Positions 6,409 to 17,261 of a stretch of 18,492 bases of DNA are shown here, in pieces (positions within the stretch are counted from its first letter, which is position 1; every line of letters begins with the position of its first letter). The position numbers and the translations under genes are program-made. This DNA is from GCA-003244245 sp035714625 (GTDB taxonomy: Bacteria; Actinomycetota; Actinomycetes; Mycobacteriales; Pseudonocardiaceae): positions 1 through 18,492 of the forward strand of contig DASTLT010000242.1 of NCBI GenBank assembly GCA_035714625.1, read 5' to 3'. Below the pieces are notes generated by a model. That model was not told the DNA's origin. It worked only from the letters and a program-made list of their open reading frames with translations, and searched no databases.

Positions 6409-8376
6409 CTATGCCACCGCCCGGGCGGCGCGAACCACCCCGGCCACCGCATCGGCGGACAATTCCTCCAGCCGCACGCAGCCGGCGTTCATCGCGGCGG
6501 CCAGCCGGCCGGCCAGGCCCAGCCGGACCGGCCCGGACTCGCAGTCCACCACAATGGCCGCCACGCCGTCGCGGCGCAGCAGGCCGGCGGCGGCCAGCGC
6601 GGTGTCCATCCCGCCGTGCGTCGCCCGGCCGTCGGTGAGTACCACCAGCAACGCCCGCCGGGTGGGGTCGCGCAGCCGCTCGGTGGCCAGCACCCGCGCT
6701 GCGCACAGCAGCCCCTCGGCCAGCGGGGTCCGCCCCCCGGTGGGCAGCGCCCGCAACCGGGTGGCCGCGGCCTCCACCGCGCAGGTCGGGGGCAGCACCA
6801 CCTGCGCCGCAGCGCCCCGGAAGCTGACCAGCCCGACCTTGTCGCGACGCTGATAGGCATCGCGCAGCAAGGCCAGCACGGCACCGCTGACCGCGGCCAT
6901 CCGGGCCCGCGCGGCCATCGAGCCGGAGGCGTCCACCGCGAAGAGCACCAGGTTGGACTCCCGGCCTTCGCGGACTGCCCGGCGCAGGTCCTGGCTGGCC
7001 AGCACCAGTCCCGGGCCCCGGCGGCCGCGGCCGCGCTGGTGCGGGGCCGCAGCGACCAGGGTCGCGGGCAGGTGCAGCCCGCAGCCGTCCGAAGCAGACG
7101 ACCGGACGGTGTGCCCGGTGCTGGTCCGGGCCGGGGAGCGGCGCCCAGGGTGCCCGGCACCAACACCGGGCAGTTGCAGCAGCCGGGGCCGGAAAGGTGC
7201 CACCGGGGCGGGCTCCGGGTGCTGCGGGGCGAGGCCGTTGCCGGTCCCAGACCGGTGTCCGCCAGCTTCGTCGCCCCGGTCGCCGTCGCCCCGGTCGCCG
7301 TCGGACCGGTCACTGTCCAGGGCGCCACCGCCTGGGCCGTCAGGGGGCTCGTCAGGCGCCGGAGGGTCCGCTTGCCGCAGCGCGTCCTCGAGTTGGTCGT
7401 CGTCCAGCCCGGGCTGGTCGAACGGATCCCGGCGGCGGCGGTGCGGCAGGGCCAGCCGAGCGGCGACCCGCACGTCCTGCTCGCCCACCGCGAGTGCCCC
7501 TCGCCACGCCGCGTGCGCCAGTGCGGTGCGGGCCAGCACCAGGTCGGCGCGCATGCCGTCCACCTCGAACGCGGCACAGACCGCAGCGATCCGGCGCAGT
7601 TCGCCGTCGGGCAGCGCCACCCCGGGCAGGGCAGTGCGGGCTGCGCTGATCCGCGCCGCCAGGGCGGTGTCCTGCCCCTGCCAGGCCGTCGCGAACCCGG
7701 CCGGATCCGCCTCGTAGGCCAGCCGGCGACGCACCACCTCCGCGCGGGTCTCGACATCTCGGGAGGCGGCCACCTCGACGGTGAGCCCGAAACGGTCCAG
7801 CAACTGCGGACGTAGCTCCCCCTCCTCCGGGTTCATCGTGCCGACCAGTAGGAACACCGCAGGATGCGCGACCGAGACCCCGTCGCGCTCGACGTGGGCC
7901 CGGCCCATCGCGGCGGCGTCGAGCAACAGGTCGACGAGGTGGTCGGGCAGTAGGTTGACCTCATCAACGTAGAGCAGGCCGCGATGGGCGGCGGCCAGCA
8001 ACCCGGGCTGGTATGCCGAGATGCCCTCAGTGAGGGCACGTTGCAGGTCCAACGAGCCCACTAGGCGGTCCTCGGTGGCGCCGACCGGTAACTCGACCAG
8101 CCGAGCTGGCCGGTTGTGTCCCGGGGTCGCGCCGTGCGGGCCGTCCGGGCAGGTCGGCTCCGGCAGCGCCGGGTCACAGCCGAAGCGACAGCCAGCCACC
8201 ACGGTCACCGGGGGCAGCAGCGCGGCCACGGCCCGGACCACGGTCGACTTGGCGGTGCCTTTCTCACCTCGGGCCAGCACGCCTCCGATCCCCGGGTGCA
8301 CCGCGGTCAGCAGCAGAGCCAGCCGGAGATCCTCGTGCCCGACGACCGCGGCGAAGGGATAGCGCGCAGCGCTCAC
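6409..8376 (-). CDS. ChlI/ChlD-type fusion, cobaltochelatase-associated AAA+/VWA protein
   Basis: This 655-residue protein joins an AAA+ ATPase and a von Willebrand A domain, as in the magnesium-chelatase subunits I and D. The ATPase part has Walker A GEKGTAKST at 37-45, Walker B LLYVDEVNLL at 134-143, and GTMNPEEGELRPQLLDRFGL at 179-198. A Pro/Asp/Gly-rich linker runs from about 335 to 430. The VWA domain has the MIDAS motif DASGS at 482-486 and a later TDGRATHGG. With CobN it probably supplies the ATPase for cobalt insertion in the aerobic pathway, as proposed for actinobacteria that lack classical CobS and CobT. The GTG at 8376 was chosen because it overlaps the stop of the upstream acetyltransferase as GTGA. 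Cys63, Cys67 and Cys76 form a conserved-looking cluster in the ATPase. The homologue in M. tuberculosis is Rv2850c. Confidence 0.9.
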   Translation of the reverse strand: MSAARYPFAAVVGHEDLRLALLLTAVHPGIGGVLARGEKGTAKSTVVRAVAALLPPVTVVAGCRFGCDPALPEPTCPDGPHGATPGHNRPARLVELPVGATEDRLVGSLDLQRALTEGISAYQPGLLAAAHRGLLYVDEVNLLPDHLVDLLLDAAAMGRAHVERDGVSVAHPAVFLLVGTMNPEEGELRPQLLDRFGLTVEVAASRDVETRAEVVRRRLAYEADPAGFATAWQGQDTALAARISAARTALPGVALPDGELRRIAAVCAAFEVDGMRADLVLARTALAHAAWRGALAVGEQDVRVAARLALPHRRRRDPFDQPGLDDDQLEDALRQADPPAPDEPPDGPGGGALDSDRSDGDRGDGDRGDEAGGHRSGTGNGLAPQHPEPAPVAPFRPRLLQLPGVGAGHPGRRSPARTSTGHTVRSSASDGCGLHLPATLVAAAPHQRGRGRRGPGLVLASQDLRRAVREGRESNLVLFAVDASGSMAARARMAAVSGAVLALLRDAYQRRDKVGLVSFRGAAAQVVLPPTCAVEAAATRLRALPTGGRTPLAEGLLCAARVLATERLRDPTRRALLVVLTDGRATHGGMDTALAAAGLLRRDGVAAIVVDCESGPVRLGLAGRLAAAMNAGCVRLEELSADAVAGVVRAARAVA

Positions 8377-8876
8377 CGGGCCATCGTGGCAGACTGCGGG
8401 GCCGGACCGGGCCGGCCTACCCGCACTGATGCCTCCCGGCACATCGGCACATGCGCGATGCCGTCCTCGACGAACTCCGCCCCGGCCCGCACGAAGCCGA
8501 ACCCGCTGTAGAGCCCGACCAACTGGGTCTGCGCATTGAGCACGCACGAGGTGTCCCCCACCTCGGCCAGCGCCGCCTCCAGCAACCGCCGGGCCGCGCC
8601 CCTGCCCCGGGCGTGCCGGGCCACACAGACCCGGCCGATCCGGAACTGGCCTTCGGGCGACTCCAGCATGCGCAGGGTCGCCTGAGCGTCATGCATCGCC
8701 CCCTCCGGGGCGAGCCAGAAATGCCGGGTCGTCACATCCAGGTCCCGGCCGTCCAGTTCCTGGTAAGGGCAGACCTGCTCGACCACGAGCACCTCGACCC
8801 GCAGGCGCAGCAGGCCGTAGAGCATCGCGGGCGTGAGGTCAGCGGACAGCCTTCGGTGCAGCAGGGTGTGGGCCAT
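8373..8876 (-). CDS. GNAT family N-acetyltransferase, ElaA-like
   Basis: This is a 167-residue acetyltransferase. The ElaA signature is clear at 24-45 (RLRVEVLVVEQ, CPYQELDGRD), and the acetyl-CoA binding motif A is at about 85-97 (VARHARGRGAARR). An aromatic SGFGFVRAG segment follows near 124-132. The ATG at 8876 gives the usual length for this family. The substrate is unknown. Its stop overlaps the chelatase start by four bases, so the two are translationally coupled. The same adjacency is conserved in mycobacteria (Rv2851c before Rv2850c), which points to a real though undefined link with corrinoid synthesis or mere co-inheritance. Confidence 0.9.
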   Translation of the reverse strand: MAHTLLHRRLSADLTPAMLYGLLRLRVEVLVVEQVCPYQELDGRDLDVTTRHFWLAPEGAMHDAQATLRMLESPEGQFRIGRVCVARHARGRGAARRLLEAALAEVGDTSCVLNAQTQLVGLYSGFGFVRAGAEFVEDGIAHVPMCREASVRVGRPGPAPQSATMAR

Positions 8877-8929
8877 GAGTCTTACCTACCAGACAGCCCC
8901 CGGTCTGCGCTGCACGTCAAGCCACTTTG

Positions 8930-9766
8930 TTACCGTCCGTGCACGCCTGAGGACCTCACCGAGGCCGGTTCGCTGAGCGCCGCATCAATGTCCGACACGT
9001 AGGAGGCGACCCGCACGAAGACACCGGGGGTGTGGGCGCGGGCGCAACCACTGCCCCACGAGGTGATACCGATCAGCCGGCCATCGGCGACCAGCGGGCC
9101 CCCGGAGTCGCCGTAGCAGGCGTCCACCCCGCCTTCGGGGTCACCGGCGCAGACCATCGTGCGCGGGTTGAACTCGCGATAGATGCCGGCGCAGTCGGAG
9201 TCGGCGACCAGCGGCACCTCGGCGCTGCGCAGTACCGGCGAGGTGGGCCCGCCCTCCGAGGTGTAACCCCAACCCAGAACGGTTGCGGGGACGCCAGCGC
9301 GGTACGCGCTCTGGTCGGTCTCCAGCGGCAGGGTGCGGTAGGGCACCTCGCGGTCAAGAGTCAACACCGCGACGTCGGCGCCCTCGGTCGGCGACCGAAA
9401 GTCGGGATGGACCCAGGCCCGTAGCAGCGAGCGTTCCGCGCCGTCGTCGCTGCGCAGGTCGGTGCGCCCGGCGATCACCCGGACACTGCTGAGCTCATAG
9501 CCGCTGATGCAGTGCGCAGCGGTCAGCACCCGGTCCGGGCTGACCAGCGCGCCCCCACAGTAGGGCGACTTGCTGGCGGTTGTGGTCAGGGCCACCATCC
9601 ACGGGTACTCGGTGGGATGCGCGGACTGGCCACCGACGATCCGCGGCTCCGCTGGAGAACCCGCTGCCGGCCCGCTGATCGAGCGTGCTACGGCCAGCGC
9701 GGTCGGCGCGCAGAGCACGGCCAGCACTACCGCGGACACCACTCCAGCCCGCCCCATCCTGCCCAT
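8930..9766 (-). CDS. Secreted trypsin-like serine protease (family S1)
   Basis: This is a 278-residue preproprotein. An N-terminal signal peptide (MGRMGRAG then a hydrophobic run ending APTALAVA) predicts export. A short propeptide ends at Arg42, and IVGG at 43-46 is the classical activation site. The catalytic triad is complete: His85 in LTAAHC, Asp121 in ADVAVLTL and Ser201 in GDSGGP. Asp195, six residues before the serine, predicts cleavage after Lys or Arg. Paired cysteines around the histidine (Cys70, Cys86) and serine (Cys182, Cys197) loops fit the fold. The ATG at 9766 is preferred over a GTG at 9802 because it begins a normal signal peptide and has a GAGGCGGG upstream. It lies between cobN and the acetyltransferase on the same strand, an unexpected guest in a cobalamin cluster. 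Confidence 0.92.
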   Translation of the reverse strand: MGRMGRAGVVSAVVLAVLCAPTALAVARSISGPAAGSPAEPRIVGGQSAHPTEYPWMVALTTTASKSPYCGGALVSPDRVLTAAHCISGYELSSVRVIAGRTDLRSDDGAERSLLRAWVHPDFRSPTEGADVAVLTLDREVPYRTLPLETDQSAYRAGVPATVLGWGYTSEGGPTSPVLRSAEVPLVADSDCAGIYREFNPRTMVCAGDPEGGVDACYGDSGGPLVADGRLIGITSWGSGCARAHTPGVFVRVASYVSDIDAALSEPASVRSSGVHGR

Positions 9767-9806
9767 CCCCACCCGCCTCTCACAGCGTCGCTGCGCGCAC
9801 ACTACT

Positions 9807-9843
9807 CGTGAGTGAATAAAGGTGCCAGAACACCGTTACCCAC

Positions 9844-9848
<5 letters not shown>
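9807..9848 (-). terminator. Possible hairpin at the end of cobN
   Basis: CGTGAGTG at 9807-9814 and CACTCACG at 9841-9848 are perfect 8-bp inverted repeats. Inside them, GGTG and CACC near 9821-9834 can nest. The structure spans the cobN stop codon and the gap before the protease gene. With no T tract and a long loop it may slow or reduce read-through instead of stopping transcription. Confidence 0.3.
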
Positions 9849-13536
<3,688 letters not shown>

Positions 13537-13557
13537 GCAAGCTCCTCTGGCACAGCG

Positions 13558-13586
13558 AGGCCCGCCACGCAGAACGCGGCGGGCCT
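13558..13586 (-). promoter_or_regulatory. Strong GC hairpin in the cobN leader
   Basis: AGGCCCGCC at 13558-13566 and GGCGGGCCT at 13578-13586 are perfect 9-bp arms. The stem continues for two more pairs around an unpaired A/C, leaving a 5-base loop. In the minus-strand transcript it would end about 21 bases before the cobN start codon and just upstream of its ribosome site. It could be a regulatory stem or a terminator. The surrounding leader does not clearly match the cobalamin riboswitch consensus. Confidence 0.45.
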
Positions 13587-13644
13587 GGTCGGGTCACCCG
13601 TACGCCGATCCTCGGCCGTCCCGATCCTACCGCCGGGGTAAGTT

Positions 13645-13780
13645 CCAGAAGTGCAATCCGGCGGGCGCGCAAAACCGCCATTCGGCTCCGAATGGCGCTG
13701 GACCGGGCCAGAAAACTGCAATTCTGCTGCGAATCGCGGTTTTCGACGGCCCCAGAAGTGCGATTCGGCTCCGAATAAGG
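13645..13780. repeat. Cluster of palindromic intergenic repeats
   Basis: Three similarly oriented units begin with CCAGAA and then GCAAT or GCGAT, at 13645, 13708 and 13752. Each is joined to an inverted repeat. CGCCATTCGG-CT-CCGAATGGCG at 13676-13697 is a perfect 10-bp hairpin. Bases 13711-13724 and 13731-13744 form 14-bp arms with two wobble-type mismatches. ATTCGG-CT-CCGAAT is at 13763-13776. The cluster fills the gap between the end of the STAND regulator gene and the cobN leader. It looks like a REP-type element family, and one unit may also terminate the regulator transcript. Confidence 0.6.
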
Positions 13781-13802
13781 GTGACGGTCAGCGCCTCCAG
13801 GA

Positions 13803-16535
13803 TCACTCAGGACGGTCGCCGTCCTGCGCAGGCTCGAGTGCGGCGAGCTGGGCGCGGACGTCCTCAGCTTCCGGAACGCTCAAGCCGGTGTAGAGGGTGA
13901 GGGCTTCGCGCCAGTGGCGGCGAGCCTGCTCGCGGTCACCTCCGGCATGGTGAGCGCTGCCGAGGCCATCGTGCGCCCGGGCCTGCTCGTACCGGTCGCC
14001 GATCTGGGCGGCCATACCGAGGGCAGCGGTGTGCGCGCAGCGCGCCTCGGCAAGCTGGCCGGTGGCGTAGTAGTTCTCGCCGACGTCGTTGCGGGTCCTG
14101 GCTTCACCACCGCGGTCGCCAAGCTCACCGAACAGGGCGAGAGCCGACCGGAAGCGCTCGCCAGCCTGCTGGTAGTGACCCAGGCGCTGGTCCACGACAC
14201 CAAGATGATCCAGCGCGTAGGCTTCACCGCTGCGGTCGCCGAGCTCGCGGAACAGGGTGAGGGCCCGCTGGTGGCGCTCGGCGGCCTGCTGGTAATCGCC
14301 TTGGCGCTGGTCCACGACTCCGAGATCGTCCAGTGTGTAGGCCTGACCGGTCCGGTCGCCGAGCTCACCGAACAGGGTGAGAGCCCGCTGCAGATGGTCG
14401 GTGGCCTGCCCATAGTGGCCTTGACACCGCTCGACGGCCCCGAGGTTGCTCAGCGTATGCGCTTCGGCGGCCCGGTCGCTGATCTCGCGGGCCAGTGCCA
14501 GGGCCTGCCGATGCTGGTCGCCGGCCTGCTGGTAGCGGCCTTGGCGCTGATCGATGATGCCGAGGTTGCTCAGCGTGCGAGCTTCGGCGGCCCGGTCGCT
14601 GATCTCGCGGACCAGTGCCAGGGCCTGCCGGTGCTGGTCGCCGGCCTGTTCGTAGTCGCCGAGAAGCTCGAAGGTGAGGCCCAGGTTGGTCAAGGCGCGG
14701 GCTTCGCTGTTCCGGTCGCCGGTCGTGCGGGCCAGCGTCAGGGCTTGCTGCAGGTGGTCGATGGCCTGCTGGTAGCGATCTTGCCGTAAGTGGATGACGC
14801 CGAGGTTGGTCAGGGCGTGCGCTTCGGCCGCCCGGTCCCGGGTGTGGTGGGCGGCATGGCGGGCGTGGGTGTGGATGGTGAGGGCGTCGGGATAGTGCCC
14901 GCCGGTCTCGAGGTAGCGGAACAAGGTGTCGGCGAGCCGGGTGGTGTGGCTGGACCAGCCGTGAGCACTGGTATATCCGCAGGCGGCGGTCAGGGTGGCC
15001 CGCTCGGCATCCAGCCATGCTCGCGCAGTGGTCGGCTCGGTCACCGGCGGGATGGGGGTGGTCGGCAGGGAAATCCGGGGGCGGCGATGCTTCTCGGCGG
15101 GATGGAGGGTGTCCATGGCGGCGGCGGCGGTGGCCAGGTAGTGATCGAACAGGCGGGTCAGGGCCGCCTCCCGCTCCTGCTCGGAGTCCTCGGCGATGGC
15201 GAGGTGGGTGGCGTAGGCGCGCAGCAGGTCATGCATGCCGTAGCGGCCATGCCCCATGGGCGCGAGGAGATGCGCGCGGGCCAGCAGATCGAGCAGAGGC
15301 TGGATCTGATCCCGGCTGGTGGCGCAGAGCGCGGCGGCGGCATAGGAATCCAGGTCCGGGCCGGGATGCAGGCCCAGCAGCCGAAACGCCCGCGCCGCAG
15401 GGGTCGAGAGATGGCGGTAGGACCAGGAGAACACCGGACGCACCGCGGTATGGGAGTCACCCCCGGCGTCGAACAGGTCCAGCCGCCGCTGCTCATCAGC
15501 CAGCTCGGCCACCAACTCAGCCAGACCCGCACCCGGACGGGAGGCAGCCAGCTCAGCGGCCACCCGCAACGCCAGCGGCAGCCGCGCGCACTGCCCGGCC
15601 AGCGTGACGGCGGCCGCCGGCTCGGCGACGACCCGCTCACCGATCAGCGTCCGCAGCAGCGCCACCGCATCCCCGAGCGGCAACAGGTCAAGATCCAGCC
15701 GCCGGGCCCCATCCCGGGCCACCAGCCCGGCCATCGCATCCCGGCTGGTCACCACCACCACACACGACGACGTGCCGGGCAGCAGCGGGCGGACCTGCCC
15801 CCCATCAGCAGCATTGTCCAGCACCACCAGCATCCGCCGACCAGCCAGCAGGCTGCGGTAAGCGCCAGCCCGCTCATCCACCTCCAACGGGATGTCCTGC
15901 CCACCCAGGCCCAGCGCCCGCAGAAACCCGGCCAGCGCATCCCCCGCCGACATCGGCGGACCAGGGTCATAGCCACGCAGGTTGACATACAACTGCCCAT
16001 CCGGGAACTCGCCCCGAACCCGATGCGCCCACCGCAACGCCAGCGCCGTCTTGCCCACCCCCGCCGTGCCCGACACCGCCGAGATCACCACCGCCGTCGA
16101 GTCCCCACTCGGGGCAGACCGGCTGGCAGCCAGCAGGCAGTCCAGTTCGGCCAGCTCCTCCACCCGCCCCGTGAACACGCTGACATCGGCAGGCAACTGC
16201 GCCGGCGGCGCCCGCAACGATACCGCCGCGGAGGGGCCGTCGCGGCCCTGCTGGCGTTGCAACTCCTGGCACACCTGCACGAGCACCCCATGCCGGCGGC
16301 GCCAAGACGCCACCACGCGCTCGTCATCACCGGTACACGCCCGAACCAACGGCTCGACCAACCGGTCCCACTCCGGCGGACGACGAACCTGACCATTCAA
16401 GATCACATAAAGCTGAGAGCGACCATAGTTGATCCGGCGGGCCAGCTCCCCCCGGCTCAGCCCAGACTCCTGCTGCAACCGCCGCAACCCGGCACAAAAT
16501 TCCGCAATCGGGTCCGCACCCCGCTGCCCTGCCAC
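13803..16535 (-). CDS. HTH-NB-ARC-TPR (STAND) regulator
   Basis: This is a 910-residue protein. An XRE-like HTH lies at about 10-60 (LSRGELARRINYGRSQLYVI). The NB-ARC ATPase spans about 115-440, with Walker A GTAGVGKT at 156-163, Walker B RMLVVLD at 234-240, the VVTSRD motif at 261-266, LPLAL at 319-323 and the MHD switch motif at 434-436. The C-terminus holds eight tetratricopeptide repeats of exactly 40 residues each (568-887) and a 23-residue tail. STAND proteins of this design are ATP/ADP switches that oligomerise on sensing a ligand through the repeats. With the HTH it is most likely a transcriptional regulator, though a defence role is possible. The GTG at 16535 has GGGGAGGGA upstream. 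A paralogue begins beyond the right edge, and the two share a 129-bp identical block. Confidence 0.9.
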   Translation of the reverse strand: MAGQRGADPIAEFCAGLRRLQQESGLSRGELARRINYGRSQLYVILNGQVRRPPEWDRLVEPLVRACTGDDERVVASWRRRHGVLVQVCQELQRQQGRDGPSAAVSLRAPPAQLPADVSVFTGRVEELAELDCLLAASRSAPSGDSTAVVISAVSGTAGVGKTALALRWAHRVRGEFPDGQLYVNLRGYDPGPPMSAGDALAGFLRALGLGGQDIPLEVDERAGAYRSLLAGRRMLVVLDNAADGGQVRPLLPGTSSCVVVVTSRDAMAGLVARDGARRLDLDLLPLGDAVALLRTLIGERVVAEPAAAVTLAGQCARLPLALRVAAELAASRPGAGLAELVAELADEQRRLDLFDAGGDSHTAVRPVFSWSYRHLSTPAARAFRLLGLHPGPDLDSYAAAALCATSRDQIQPLLDLLARAHLLAPMGHGRYGMHDLLRAYATHLAIAEDSEQEREAALTRLFDHYLATAAAAMDTLHPAEKHRRPRISLPTTPIPPVTEPTTARAWLDAERATLTAACGYTSAHGWSSHTTRLADTLFRYLETGGHYPDALTIHTHARHAAHHTRDRAAEAHALTNLGVIHLRQDRYQQAIDHLQQALTLARTTGDRNSEARALTNLGLTFELLGDYEQAGDQHRQALALVREISDRAAEARTLSNLGIIDQRQGRYQQAGDQHRQALALAREISDRAAEAHTLSNLGAVERCQGHYGQATDHLQRALTLFGELGDRTGQAYTLDDLGVVDQRQGDYQQAAERHQRALTLFRELGDRSGEAYALDHLGVVDQRLGHYQQAGERFRSALALFGELGDRGGEARTRNDVGENYYATGQLAEARCAHTAALGMAAQIGDRYEQARAHDGLGSAHHAGGDREQARRHWREALTLYTGLSVPEAEDVRAQLAALEPAQDGDRPE
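13875..14834 (-). repeat. 120-bp tandem repeats encoding the TPR array
   Basis: Eight 120-bp units encode the eight 40-residue TPRs. Most units have diverged at the DNA level, but 14461-14528 and 14581-14648 differ at only two of 68 positions, a sign of recent unit duplication or conversion. Confidence 0.8.
15037..15165. repeat. 129-bp block identical to 18364-18492
   Basis: Every base from 15037 to 15165 matches 18364 to 18492, offset 3327. The block encodes the junction between the NB-ARC and TPR parts (RLFDHYLATAAAAMDTLHPA, then EKHRRPRISLPTTPIPPVT). The identity ends at its left side where the two genes diverge. Its right end cannot be seen because the second copy reaches the window edge. 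Confidence 0.9.
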
Positions 16536-16719
16536 CGAGGTTTCCCTCCCCGACGTGTCCGGCGTCGTCCGGTGCCAGCCTCCCGCACACCGTCACCACC
16601 AGTATCGACGCAGACCGTTTCCGGAGTTGGTCCGGGGTCGCGGACAGCGCACCCTCCGGTTGGCTTCGCTGCTCCCTGCACGGCCACGCCCCCCGTGGCT
16701 CTCACGAGGAGTAATCGGC

Positions 16720-17166
16720 ATGCTACCTACAATGACAACGGCCAAGGCTGCCTGCGCCGCCGTCGCCGCACTGACCGCCTTGCTGGTCGGAGGCGGGGGA
16801 ACAGCGAACGCCGCAGCGGCCCAGACCCTGCAGAAGCCTGTCGGCGTGCCACACGCCACCGGTGGCCCCTCCCAGGCAGCCAGCGGTGCCAGAGCCTGTC
16901 CTTCCGGCTGGCTCTGTCTGTACGAGCACGCCAACTTCCAAGGACGGATGCTGAAGTTCCGGGACGACTACTGGCAGCAGCTCAGCAGCTACGGTTTCAA
17001 TGACAAGACGTCATCCTGGAAGAACCGGCTGAACCGCAATGCCTGCCTGTCCAAGCACTGGCCGGCGGCGGGCGCACCGAAGCTCAGGCTGGAGGCCGGT
17101 GCCTGCTCGGCCAGGATGGGCGACTGGAACGACGAGGCGAGTGGCGTCAAGGCTGGGCGCTGCTGA
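16720..17166 (+). CDS. Secreted peptidase-inhibitor-like protein (family I36)
   Basis: This is a 148-residue precursor. The N-terminus is a signal peptide (short basic start, hydrophobic run AAVAALTALLVGGGG, cleavage near TANA). The mature part has the I36/beta-gamma-crystallin-like pattern CPSGWLCLYEHANFQGRMLK, then YGFNDKTSSWKNR, typical of the Streptomyces metalloproteinase-inhibitor family. Five cysteines remain after the signal (60, 66, 109, 129, 148), so one may be unpaired. The ATG at 16720 has GAGGAG about a dozen bases upstream. An ATG at 16732 would shorten the signal peptide slightly. A GCCACG-CCCCC-CGTGGC hairpin at 16683-16699 precedes the ribosome site. It is transcribed away from the first STAND gene and towards the second. 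The target protease is not known. Confidence 0.85.
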   Translation: MLPTMTTAKAACAAVAALTALLVGGGGTANAAAAQTLQKPVGVPHATGGPSQAASGARACPSGWLCLYEHANFQGRMLKFRDDYWQQLSSYGFNDKTSSWKNRLNRNACLSKHWPAAGAPKLRLEAGACSARMGDWNDEASGVKAGRC

Positions 17167-17201
17167 CCGGGGGCACGGCCTCCGATGCGCTGATCATGCT
17201 C

Positions 17202-17241
17202 GCCGGAGGGGCTGGCGCGGAAGCCGGCCAGCCCCTCCGGC
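17202..17241. terminator. Bidirectional terminator between convergent genes
   Basis: GCCGGAGGGGCTGGC at 17202-17216 and GCCAGCCCCTCCGGC at 17227-17241 are perfect 15-bp arms around a 10-base loop. The hairpin lies in the 95-bp gap between the stops of the inhibitor and the second STAND gene, so it can serve both transcripts. It has no T tract, which is common for actinobacterial terminators. Confidence 0.8.
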
Positions 17242-17261
17242 TGCAGCGGCCCGGGACCCCC

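Noticed and set aside
5543..6853. Plus-strand open frame across the kinase end, cobO and chelatase end
   Set aside because: It crosses three confidently assigned genes, and its product is low-complexity Arg/Pro/Ala sequence.
13540..13640. Cobalamin riboswitch ahead of cobN
   Set aside because: Expected by function, but the conserved core and B12 box could not be matched by eye; kept only as a hairpin and a question.
13875..14834. CRISPR-like regular repeats
   Set aside because: The 120-bp period lies wholly in frame and encodes 40-residue TPR units; there are no unique spacers.
16429..16719. N-terminal extension of the inhibitor gene
   Set aside because: The extension would precede a normal signal peptide and overlap the start of the divergent STAND gene; the ATG at 16720 has a good ribosome site.
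14790..17003. Long plus-strand open frame opposite the first STAND gene
   Set aside because: It lies antisense to a clear HTH-NB-ARC-TPR protein, has no ribosome site or domain, and its length is expected from GC-rich codon bias on the other strand.
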